The translations under genes were made by a program, and so were the position numbers. From Actinomycetota bacterium (GTDB taxonomy: Bacteria > Actinomycetota > Humimicrobiia > Humimicrobiales > Humimicrobiaceae), in the NCBI GenBank assembly GCA_028697935.1, contig JAQVEM010000099.1, forward strand, positions 1 through 5,150: a DNA stretch of 5,150 bases. Reading direction: 5' to 3'. The notes below the pieces were generated by a model. It saw only the letters and a program-made list of their open reading frames with translations, was not told the DNA's origin and ran no database searches. Shown piece after piece: positions 1 through 4,663 of the stretch; the stretch's first letter is position 1, and the number at the start of each line of letters is the position of its first letter.

Positions 1-783
1 CATTCTCATCTAACTGCTGCCCGTAGCAAAGATGGAAAAACAAACTGGCAGATAAATCCTACCCCGACATTAATTGCAAGTTCGGAATATGGTGAGGCTA
101 TATTTGGACTTGAAGATCCCAGGATTGTCTGGCTGGAAGACCGGCAGGAATACATAATTGCCTGTGTTTCGTTTTTTGATGGAGTGGCAGGTAACCCACC
201 CGGTATTTCTTTAATGTCAACCAGAGATTTTAAAAACTTCCACCATCTGGGGCAGAAATTAATGCCTCCCAATAAAGATGCATCATTGTTTCCTAAAACT
301 GTAGATGGTTATTATGTCCTTATACACAGACCCATTATTGAAGGAAGAGCTGATATATGGGTTTCTTTCTCAAAAGACCTGGATTTCTGGGGAAAAGACA
401 GGGTGCTTATTCATAGCAGACACAGATCCTGGGACTGTAGCAGAGTAGGGCTGGGTCCTCCTCCTATTGAAACACCGGATGGCTGGTTAATCATCTACCA
501 TGGAGCAAGAGATACAGCCTCTGGTACTATTTATAGAGTAGGCCTTGCTTTATTAGATTTAGAAACTCTCGAAGTAATCCGGCAGGCTAAAGATTGGGTT
601 CTGGGACCAAAAGAGATGTATGAAAAAGTTGGTGATGTAGATAACATTGTTTTCCCCTGTGGCACTGTTGTTGATGAAAAAACAAATGAACTTTTAGTTT
701 ATTATGGTGCTGCTGACTCGGTAGTATCTCTGGCCACAGCTAAATTAGATGATATTCTGGATTATTTAAAAAAGTGTATTTAA
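1..783 (+). CDS. GH130-family glycoside phosphorylase/hydrolase, 5'-truncated by the window edge
   Basis: The reading frame is open from the first base, and 260 residues are visible before the TAA. Seen: SHLTAARSKDG at residues 2-12, GLEDPRI at 36-42 (the GH130 signature with its conserved acidic pair), NKDASLFPK at 91-99, LIHRP at 107-111, GLGPPPIETPDGW at 150-162 followed by IYHGA at 165-169, and GPKEMYE at 202-208. These blocks, in this order, are typical of the five-bladed propeller enzymes of GH130 (formerly DUF377). Known members phosphorolyse or hydrolyse beta-mannosides in the cytoplasm, releasing mannose 1-phosphate or mannose; the Arg and His in HRP and YHG are of the kind that bind phosphate, so a phosphorylase is favoured. 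No signal peptide can be judged because the N-terminus is missing. Family members are about 300-350 residues, so roughly 50-80 are lost. A GTG at 184 is not the start, since the signature lies upstream. Substrate linkage is not assignable. Confidence 0.88.
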   Translation, partial: HSHLTAARSKDGKTNWQINPTPTLIASSEYGEAIFGLEDPRIVWLEDRQEYIIACVSFFDGVAGNPPGISLMSTRDFKNFHHLGQKLMPPNKDASLFPKTVDGYYVLIHRPIIEGRADIWVSFSKDLDFWGKDRVLIHSRHRSWDCSRVGLGPPPIETPDGWLIIYHGARDTASGTIYRVGLALLDLETLEVIRQAKDWVLGPKEMYEKVGDVDNIVFPCGTVVDEKTNELLVYYGAADSVVSLATAKLDDILDYLKKCI

Positions 784-801
784 TATTTAATTGATTATTA
801 A

Positions 802-819
802 TAAAACCCGCTGGTTTTA
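802..819 (+). terminator. possible intrinsic terminator after the GH130 gene
   Basis: TAAAACC (802-808) and GGTTTTA (813-819) form a perfect 7-pair stem closed by the 4-base loop CGCT, starting 18 bases after the GH130 stop codon. The four Ts in the 3' arm are part of the stem and no separate T-tract follows, so termination may be weak. The position just after a stop and the compact shape support the call. The nearly symmetric arms (AAAACC / GGTTTT) mean it could act in both directions. Confidence 0.5.
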
Positions 820-833
820 AGAGAAATTCAAAC

Positions 834-890
834 TGTCTCTCTCAGGCATTTGCACTTATAGAACCATTAGTCTCTCAGTCTCTCGGCATC
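834..890. repeat. short imperfect GTCTCTC repeats
   Basis: The heptamer GTCTCTC occurs at 834-840, 870-876 and 878-884. The first and last copies are each followed shortly by GGCAT (844-848 and 884-888), so the tract looks like decayed copies of one unit, GTCTCTC(TCA)GGCAT. It lies between the GH130 terminator-like hairpin and the radical SAM gene and is not coding in any convincing frame. The origin is unknown; a remnant of a dispersed intergenic repeat is possible. Confidence 0.4.
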
Positions 891-920
891 TTTATTCTTA
901 AATGTTTTCCTTTTTTTGAC

Positions 921-944
921 CTGCGACTTTTGAGAAACGTGCAG
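921..944. other. stem-loop in intergenic GC-richer tract
   Basis: CTGC (921-924) pairs with GCAG (941-944); after a one-base bulge, AC pairs with GT (939-940), and beyond one mismatch TTT (929-931) pairs with AAA (935-937) around a GAG loop. It directly follows a T-rich run (904-917). The heptamer ACCTGCG begins just before it (919-925) and recurs at 955-961. No known riboswitch or small RNA family was recognised. Confidence 0.3.
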
Positions 945-974
945 AGCAAAATCAACCTGCGCTGATTAGAGTTC

Positions 975-1002
975 TTGAAATAATATTACTTTACATTAAT
1001 AA
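975..1002 (+). promoter_or_regulatory. weak candidate promoter for the radical SAM gene
   Basis: TTGAAA at 975-980 matches four or five positions of a sigma-70 type -35 box, and TAATAA at 997-1002 is a poor -10 match after a 16-base spacer. If used, it would give a leader of about 70 bases before the ATG at 1077. A competing -10-like TATAAA lies at 1047-1052 but has no -35 partner. In AT-rich DNA such matches arise often by chance. Confidence 0.25.
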
Positions 1003-1039
1003 AGCAATCTGTCAGAATGGCAGAAGCATTTTTGTTTTG

Positions 1040-1049
1040 ATAACGTTAT
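1040..1049. promoter_or_regulatory. palindrome ATAACGTTAT, possible operator
   Basis: A perfect 10-base palindrome centred on CG lies 27 bases before the radical SAM start codon. Beyond one mismatched pair (G1039/A1050) it extends by two more matching bases on each side (TT at 1037-1038, AA at 1051-1052). Palindromes with a central CG are common repressor sites, and the overlap with a TATAAA element would suit repression. No regulator is encoded in the window, so this is only a candidate. Confidence 0.25.
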
Positions 1050-1076
1050 AAAGTTTAAGAAAAGAGAAGATTTGTA

Positions 1077-2549
1077 ATGAAAATTTTACTTGTTTACCCG
1101 GACTACGAAGAGACTTTCTGGAGTTTTAAAAAAATTTTAAAATTACTAGGTAAGAAAGCTGCATTTCCACCTCTAGGCCTACTTACCATAAGTTCAATGC
1201 TCCCGAATAACTGGGAGAAGAAACTTATTGATATGAATACAGATGTATTAAAGGATGAACATATCAAATGGGCAGATTACATTTTTATCAGCGCGATGAT
1301 CGTCCAAAAAGAATCTGCGCGAAAGGTAATAGACAGAGTCAAAAAATTTAAAAAACCTGTAGTTGCAGGAGGCCCTCTTTTTACGACCGGCTGGGAAGAA
1401 TTTGCCGATGTGGATCACATCTTTTTAGGGGAAGTGGAAGAAATCTTTTCAGATTTCATTGCTGATTTAGATAAGGGCAAACCAAAAAAAATATATTCTG
1501 GCAATCAATTTCCTGATATTAAAAATACTATTATCCCTGATTGGAGTTTAATTAAAATAAATAACTATAATTCAATGTGCATACAGCTTTCAAGAGGCTG
1601 CCCTTTTAACTGTGAATTCTGCGATGTGGTACTGTTGAATGGGAGAAAGCCACGAATAAAAAGCAAGGGGCAGCTGATAAAAGAGCTTGAAGCATTGTAC
1701 AGTCAGGGCTGGAGAGCCGGCGTCTTTTTTGTGGATGATAATTTTATAGGGAATAAAGCTTTGCTAAAAAAAATATTTCTACCGGCAATTATAAAGTGGC
1801 AGGAAAAAAGAAGATATCCTTTCAGTTTTAATACCCAGGTTTCAATTGATCTTGCTGATGATGAGGAGCTAATGCAGCTAATGGCAAAAGCCGGTTTCAC
1901 ATCTGTTTTTATAGGTATTGAAACACCTGATTCTGATGGTCTTGAAGAATGCGGTAAAATCCAGAATAAAAACAGAGATTTAATTAAATCCATAAAAGCA
2001 ATTCAAAATAATGGTATGGAGGTTCAGGGTGGATTCATAGTTGGATTTGACAGCGATAAAAGTTCCATTTTCCAGCGCCAGATTGAATTCATTCAGAAAA
2101 GCGGAATTGTTACTGCTATGGTGGGTCTGCTTACCGCTTTACCAAAAACCAGACTGTATCAGAGGTTAAAAGAAGCTAATAGGTTACTAAAAAACAGTAC
2201 AGGTGATAATACAAAAGCAGAGGTTTTAAATTTTATTCCGAGAATGGATAAAGAGGTCCTTTTAAATGGCTACAGGAAAGTTGTCTCCACTATTTACTCA
2301 CCCAAGGTTTACTATGAGAGAGTTAAGACTTTTTTAAGGGAATACAGGCCAGTTAAAACAAAAATGCCTAAAATCAGGATTTATCATATAAGAGCATTAA
2401 TTAGTTCAATCTGGCTGCTTGGTATAAAACAAAAAGGAAGACTGTATTTCTGGAATTTAATTCTCTGGAGTCTTTTCAGGCGTCCTTCTCTTTTACCTCA
2501 CGCTATTGGTTTTTCTTTAGCCGGCATTCATTTCAGGGCGGTATCATAA
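1077..2549 (+). CDS. B12-binding radical SAM protein with DUF4070 domain (HpnP-like class B type)
   Basis: A complete 490-residue protein. Residues 1-140 form a B12-binding type domain (MKILLVYP at 1-8, PPLGLLTISSMLP at 31-43, VVAGGP at 95-100, LGEVEEIF at 117-124) and lack the classical DxHxxG cobalt ligand motif, as is usual in this class. The radical SAM core follows: the CX3CX2C 4Fe-4S motif is RGCPFNCEFCD with C175, C179 and C182; FFVDDNFIGN at 217-226, IGIETP at 279-284 and GGFIVGFDSD at 318-327 are family blocks. Residues 340-490 match DUF4070 (AMVGLL at 347-352, NFIPRM at 385-390, GIHFR near the C-terminus). HpnP, which methylates hopanoids at C-2, has this architecture, but the family is broad, so the substrate is unknown. 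The reaction is probably a cobalamin-dependent methyl transfer or related radical step in the cytoplasm. Length is normal for the family. The start is preceded by the purine-rich AGAGAAGA at 1063-1070, six bases from the ATG. The nearest neighbours are 293 and 486 bases away, so it is probably transcribed alone. Confidence 0.9.
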   Translation: MKILLVYPDYEETFWSFKKILKLLGKKAAFPPLGLLTISSMLPNNWEKKLIDMNTDVLKDEHIKWADYIFISAMIVQKESARKVIDRVKKFKKPVVAGGPLFTTGWEEFADVDHIFLGEVEEIFSDFIADLDKGKPKKIYSGNQFPDIKNTIIPDWSLIKINNYNSMCIQLSRGCPFNCEFCDVVLLNGRKPRIKSKGQLIKELEALYSQGWRAGVFFVDDNFIGNKALLKKIFLPAIIKWQEKRRYPFSFNTQVSIDLADDEELMQLMAKAGFTSVFIGIETPDSDGLEECGKIQNKNRDLIKSIKAIQNNGMEVQGGFIVGFDSDKSSIFQRQIEFIQKSGIVTAMVGLLTALPKTRLYQRLKEANRLLKNSTGDNTKAEVLNFIPRMDKEVLLNGYRKVVSTIYSPKVYYERVKTFLREYRPVKTKMPKIRIYHIRALISSIWLLGIKQKGRLYFWNLILWSLFRRPSLLPHAIGFSLAGIHFRAVS

Positions 2550-2577
2550 ACTTATAAGAATCTTATTTTAGACCGCC
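2537..2577. other. nested stem-loop across the radical SAM stop codon
   Basis: GGCGGT (2537-2542), inside the last codons of the radical SAM gene, is the exact reverse complement of ACCGCC (2572-2577) beyond the stop. Between them ATAAG (2554-2558) and CTTAT (2562-2566) form a small inner hairpin followed by TTTT. The inner hairpin plus T-run could be a weak terminator; the outer GC-rich stem has no T-tract after it. It may instead protect the mRNA 3' end, or be chance. Confidence 0.35.
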
Positions 2578-2610
2578 AGCCTGCAACAACTTAAAAGAGC
2601 AGACATATTT

Positions 2611-2640
2611 ATAATTATCAGATTAATTATCGGATTTTTT
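2611..2640 (+). terminator. weak terminator-like AT hairpin with T-run
   Basis: ATAATTA (2611-2617) and TAATTAT (2624-2630) are exact inverted repeats around a 6-base loop; CGGA and six Ts (2635-2640) follow. The stem has only A-T pairs, so it would be unstable in RNA, but the position 62 bases after the radical SAM stop and the T-run make it a candidate end of transcription. The same stretch also contains a direct repeat ATTATC(A/G)GATT at 2614-2624 and 2626-2636. Confidence 0.3.
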
Positions 2641-2739
2641 CCTGTCCTTTAGCAACTGCTTCTTTGCAGGTGGATGTTAAAACCAAAATAAATATTATTA
2701 ATCCTAAACCGTCTGTGTCCATTACGCAACTTACTACTT

Positions 2740-2755
2740 TCTAACCCGAGTTAGA
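2740..2755. repeat. inverted repeat TCTAAC-CCGA-GTTAGA
   Basis: TCTAAC (2740-2745) and GTTAGA (2750-2755) form a perfect 6-pair stem with the 4-base loop CCGA. An alternative, mutually exclusive stem pairs CCCGA (2745-2749) with TCGGG (2758-2762). It sits in a GC-richer patch that ends at GGGGTGTTCA (2760-2769), which resembles an insertion-sequence end. Its role is unknown. Confidence 0.4.
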
Positions 2756-2840
2756 TATCGGGGTGTTCAGACCATATGATATAATGATATTCCCTGTTAT
2801 ATCCTGTGAGTAAACTTTTTCTAACTTTCATTTATACCCA

Positions 2841-2883
2841 TCATATTATTATACTTTGATGCTTTACCTCATATTATACTTTG
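2841..2883. repeat. direct repeat TCATATTAT(TAT)ACTTTG
   Basis: TCATATTAT-TAT-ACTTTG at 2841-2858 recurs as TCATATTAT-ACTTTG at 2869-2883, differing only by one extra TAT. The starts are 28 bases apart. Each copy contains TATACT on the + strand and AGTATAAT on the - strand, so the copies resemble -10 elements in either direction, but no good -35 is seen. The second copy runs directly into the palindrome TGCCCGGGCA. Confidence 0.45.
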
Positions 2884-2891
2884 CCCGGGCA
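2882..2891. other. GC palindrome TGCCCGGGCA
   Basis: A perfect 10-base palindrome with an 8-base all-GC core in otherwise AT-rich DNA, abutting the second copy of the direct repeat at 2869-2883. It could be a protein-binding site or a scar of an element end. Nothing in the window identifies a partner. Confidence 0.35.
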
Positions 2892-2962
2892 GCCTGTACA
2901 TCACCAGACTGAAGTCTAATGGTTTAGCAGAGTGAATAAGAATAAATGTTTTAATTTCTCTG

Positions 2963-2993
2963 TTAATTAAAATATAAATTAATTAAAATATAA
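2963..2993. repeat. perfect 15-bp tandem repeat, 16-base period, upstream of the MFS gene
   Basis: TTAATTAAAATATAA occurs at 2963-2977 and identically at 2979-2993, with one A between. The unit consists only of A and T and includes the self-complementary TTAATTAA. It ends 42 bases before the MFS start codon, where a promoter, an UP-type element or a paired regulator site would be expected. Each copy carries a TATAA string that could be a -10 or archaeal TATA element. A recent slippage duplication is the simplest origin. Confidence 0.6.
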
Positions 2994-2999
2994 CACTGT

Positions 3000-3019
3000 T
3001 ATTATCATCTTAGATAATA
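3000..3019. promoter_or_regulatory. inverted repeat TATTATC-N6-GATAATA before the MFS start
   Basis: TATTATC (3000-3006) and GATAATA (3013-3019) are exact 7-base inverted repeats with a 6-base spacer, ending 16 bases before the MFS ATG. The right arm overlaps -10-like strings (GATAAT 3013-3018, TATAGT 3018-3023), so a bound regulator would block initiation. If transcribed, it would form an AT-rich hairpin next to the start codon. The following bases, ATAGCAAAAAAC, contain no Shine-Dalgarno match, which makes local control of translation or a very short leader plausible. Confidence 0.4.
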
Positions 3020-3035
3020 TAGTATAGCAAAAAAC

Positions 3036-4406
3036 ATGAAAAGTATTTTAGCAAAAATAGATGACCCAAAAATCCGGAGCAGTCTGATTTATTCTATTAT
3101 AGATGGCTGCCTCTGGGCAGTAATGTTCGGATTCTGTGAAAACTATATTGTTCCTTTTATTCTGTCATTTGGAGCTAATTCGTTTATGGCGAGTTTAATT
3201 CAGGGAATATTTTTTTTAGGCATACTTTTCGGGCAGATAATAGGACCTCTGCTGATCAAATTAAAAGGACAGCGTAAAGCAGTGGCAGTAACTACTATCC
3301 GTATTCAAAGCATATGCATCTTACTTATTATATTAGTTGCATATTTAACAAAATCTCCTGCATTGTTAATACTTTTGTATTTTATAAGCACAACTTCTTC
3401 CAATGCCGGTGGACCTGCCTGGATTTCATTAATGAATGACCTTGTACCCCGAAAACTCAGAGGAGCTTACTGGTCGATTCGTAACCGGTTTATTGGTTTT
3501 ACCCAGTTTATTTCGATTATTATCGCTGGTATATGTCTTTTTGTGTTTAAAAAAATTGGGATGGAAATTGTAGGATACAGTATTTTATTTGTTGCTGGAG
3601 CTATTGCAAGATTCCTTTGCGGCTTTTTTATGTCAAAACAATATGAACCACCTCTTGAAACAACCAACAGTCAGGATGAATTCAGATTTATTATTTTTCT
3701 AAGAAAAATATTCACAACAAATTTTGGAAGATTCGCTTTATTTCAATTTTTGATGGCTTTTTCTGTAAATATTATGTCGCCTATTCTAAATATTCATGTT
3801 ATAGAATCACTCCACTTTAATTACATACAATTTATGGCTTACACTCTATCTTTTATGGCAGCGTCATTTATATCTGTCACATATTGGGGGGCTCTTTCAG
3901 ATCGTTATGGAAATTATAAAATAATAGCAACAACTTCAATTAGTCTGCCAATTCTTGCGTTTATATGGATATTCAACAGGAATTTTTATACAATTTTGCT
4001 TACACAAATCTTTTCAGGGTTTGTCTGGTCTGGATTTAACTTATCTACACAGAACTTTTTATTTGATGCTGTTCGTAGAGAAAATGTAGCAAAAATATCA
4101 TCATACTATAGTATATTAACTAACTTATTTGCTTTCGCAGGCACCACTCTTGGTGGAATATTAACATTATTCACAAAAAGATTGCACATTACTTTTTTCA
4201 CATCAAACAATTATGAATTAATATTTATATTGTCATTTCTATTGAGAACATTTGTAGCCTTATTTCTTATAAGAAGCTTTAAAGAAGTTCGTAATGTCGA
4301 AGCAGCTCCTTCGCTTGCTCATTTTTATATTTATATGCCGGTTAATAATATCGTTAATAAATTTAATATAATTACTGGCAGAAAAATTACTGGCAGAAAA
4401 AAATGA
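3036..4406 (+). CDS. major facilitator superfamily permease, 12 membrane segments
   Basis: A complete 456-residue, very hydrophobic protein. Membrane segments are read at about 17-38, 47-66, 82-101, 107-131, 150-170, 177-200, then a hydrophilic central loop at 201-230, and 231-252, 264-284, 296-313, 317-338, 355-379 and 393-413: the 6+6 MFS plan. The second-half motif A loop is WGALSDRYGN (284-293); the first-half equivalent (GQIIGPLLIKLKGQRK, 66-81) is degenerate. A block at 124-154 (AGGPAWISLMNDLVP, then RGAYWSIRN) occurs in a set of uncharacterised bacterial and archaeal MFS proteins. It should sit in the cytoplasmic membrane; substrate and direction are unknown. Sugar uptake is a guess from the GH130 gene two genes upstream. 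The ATG at 3036 fits the expected short N-terminal tail, and an in-frame stop at 3015-3017 with no other start codon excludes extension, yet no ribosome site is visible. The basic tail ends in a duplicated ITGRK. Confidence 0.85.
   Translation: MKSILAKIDDPKIRSSLIYSIIDGCLWAVMFGFCENYIVPFILSFGANSFMASLIQGIFFLGILFGQIIGPLLIKLKGQRKAVAVTTIRIQSICILLIILVAYLTKSPALLILLYFISTTSSNAGGPAWISLMNDLVPRKLRGAYWSIRNRFIGFTQFISIIIAGICLFVFKKIGMEIVGYSILFVAGAIARFLCGFFMSKQYEPPLETTNSQDEFRFIIFLRKIFTTNFGRFALFQFLMAFSVNIMSPILNIHVIESLHFNYIQFMAYTLSFMAASFISVTYWGALSDRYGNYKIIATTSISLPILAFIWIFNRNFYTILLTQIFSGFVWSGFNLSTQNFLFDAVRRENVAKISSYYSILTNLFAFAGTTLGGILTLFTKRLHITFFTSNNYELIFILSFLLRTFVALFLIRSFKEVRNVEAAPSLAHFYIYMPVNNIVNKFNIITGRKITGRKK
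4371..4400 (+). repeat. in-frame 15-bp tandem duplication at the MFS C-terminus
   Basis: ATTACTGGCAGAAAA occurs twice back to back (4371-4385 and 4386-4400) with no mismatch. It is in frame and encodes ITGRK twice (residues 446-450 and 451-455), followed by one Lys and the stop. Perfect identity, including third codon positions, indicates a recent slippage event. It lengthens the cytoplasmic basic tail by five residues and probably does not affect transport. Confidence 0.8.
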
Positions 4407-4510
4407 TAAGACATTAATCCTCATGTAATTCCTGACTAAATTTTTATCTTTAATATAAAATAGGAATTTATATATAGTTAATATGAATAGCCCATCTTAC
4501 ATTGCAGGAT

Positions 4511-4535
4511 AAATGAACACGGAAAGTGTTTATTT
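4511..4535 (+). terminator. 10-pair stem-loop downstream of the MFS gene, possible terminator
   Basis: AAATGAACAC (4511-4520) pairs with GTGTTTATTT (4526-4535) around a GGAAA loop; all ten positions pair, one of them as G-U (4515/4531). The 3' arm is T-rich, so the inner AACAC/GTGTT hairpin followed by TATTT reads as an intrinsic terminator about 105 bases after the MFS stop. The 5' arm also contains TGAACAC, with GGACA shortly after the stem, which resembles the terminal bases of some IS3-type insertion sequences, so a mobile-element scar is the alternative. Confidence 0.45.
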
Positions 4536-4578
4536 GGACAAAATACTGACATAATAAATACAAGTTTTATCAGTCATA

Positions 4579-4610
4579 TTGATTAATATATAAAGAATTG
4601 TTATTATAAT
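4579..4610 (+). promoter_or_regulatory. candidate promoter of the rubredoxin-domain gene
   Basis: A perfect TATAAT lies at 4605-4610, 53 bases before the start codon. The best -35-like string, TTGATT at 4579-4584, is 20 bases away, longer than the ideal 17, so the -35 is weak or absent. The predicted transcript would begin near 4617 with a leader of about 47 bases containing the ribosome site. The string TTGATTAATAT (4579-4589) recurs exactly at 4655-4665, overlapping the start codon. Confidence 0.45.
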
Positions 4611-4650
4611 TAATTAATCTAAGCAATTTAATCTTTCTAAATTAATAAGT

Positions 4651-4655
4651 GAGGT
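4651..4655 (+). promoter_or_regulatory. ribosome binding site GAGGT of the rubredoxin-domain gene
   Basis: GAGGT, eight bases before the ATG at 4664, is the clearest Shine-Dalgarno match in the window and fixes the start of this gene. The other complete genes have a weak (1063-1070) or no (3036) ribosome site. Confidence 0.75.
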
Positions 4656-4663
4656 TGATTAAT

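Larger units (their letters stand above)
2550..3035. other. 486-base intergenic region without a recognisable gene
   Basis: No open frame of convincing length, start context or family resemblance was found on either strand, and no tRNA or known riboswitch is seen. The base composition is uneven: a GC-richer stretch near 2703-2770, another around 2882-2925, and nearly pure AT at 2941-3030. It contains several small inverted and direct repeats, listed separately. This patchwork suits decayed mobile DNA followed by the control region of the MFS gene. Confidence 0.6.

Noticed and set aside
6..272. Open frame on the - strand (88 codons)
   Set aside because: It lies wholly inside the GH130 coding sequence, whose frame carries clear family motifs; the - strand product shows no recognisable domain.
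184..783. GTG at 184 as the start of a short 199-residue GH130 protein
   Set aside because: The GLEDPRI signature and other family residues lie upstream in the same frame, so the gene simply extends beyond the left edge.
784..1076. Cobalamin riboswitch upstream of the B12-binding radical SAM gene
   Set aside because: No B12-box (GCCACTG-like) or the expected long structured leader is present.
1703..1993. Open frame on the - strand (96 codons)
   Set aside because: It is antisense to the conserved radical SAM core and has no family features.
3000..3019. Inverted repeat read as a Fur or PerR box
   Set aside because: Only the GATAAT/ATTATC halves agree; the spacing and centre do not match either consensus.
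3467..3667. Open frame on the - strand (66 codons)
   Set aside because: It is antisense to the MFS gene and its composition is that of a reverse-read membrane protein.
4483..4512. Nine-codon frame MNSPSYIAG
   Set aside because: It has no ribosome site, is very short and resembles nothing known; it shares only AT-rich start context with the rubredoxin gene.
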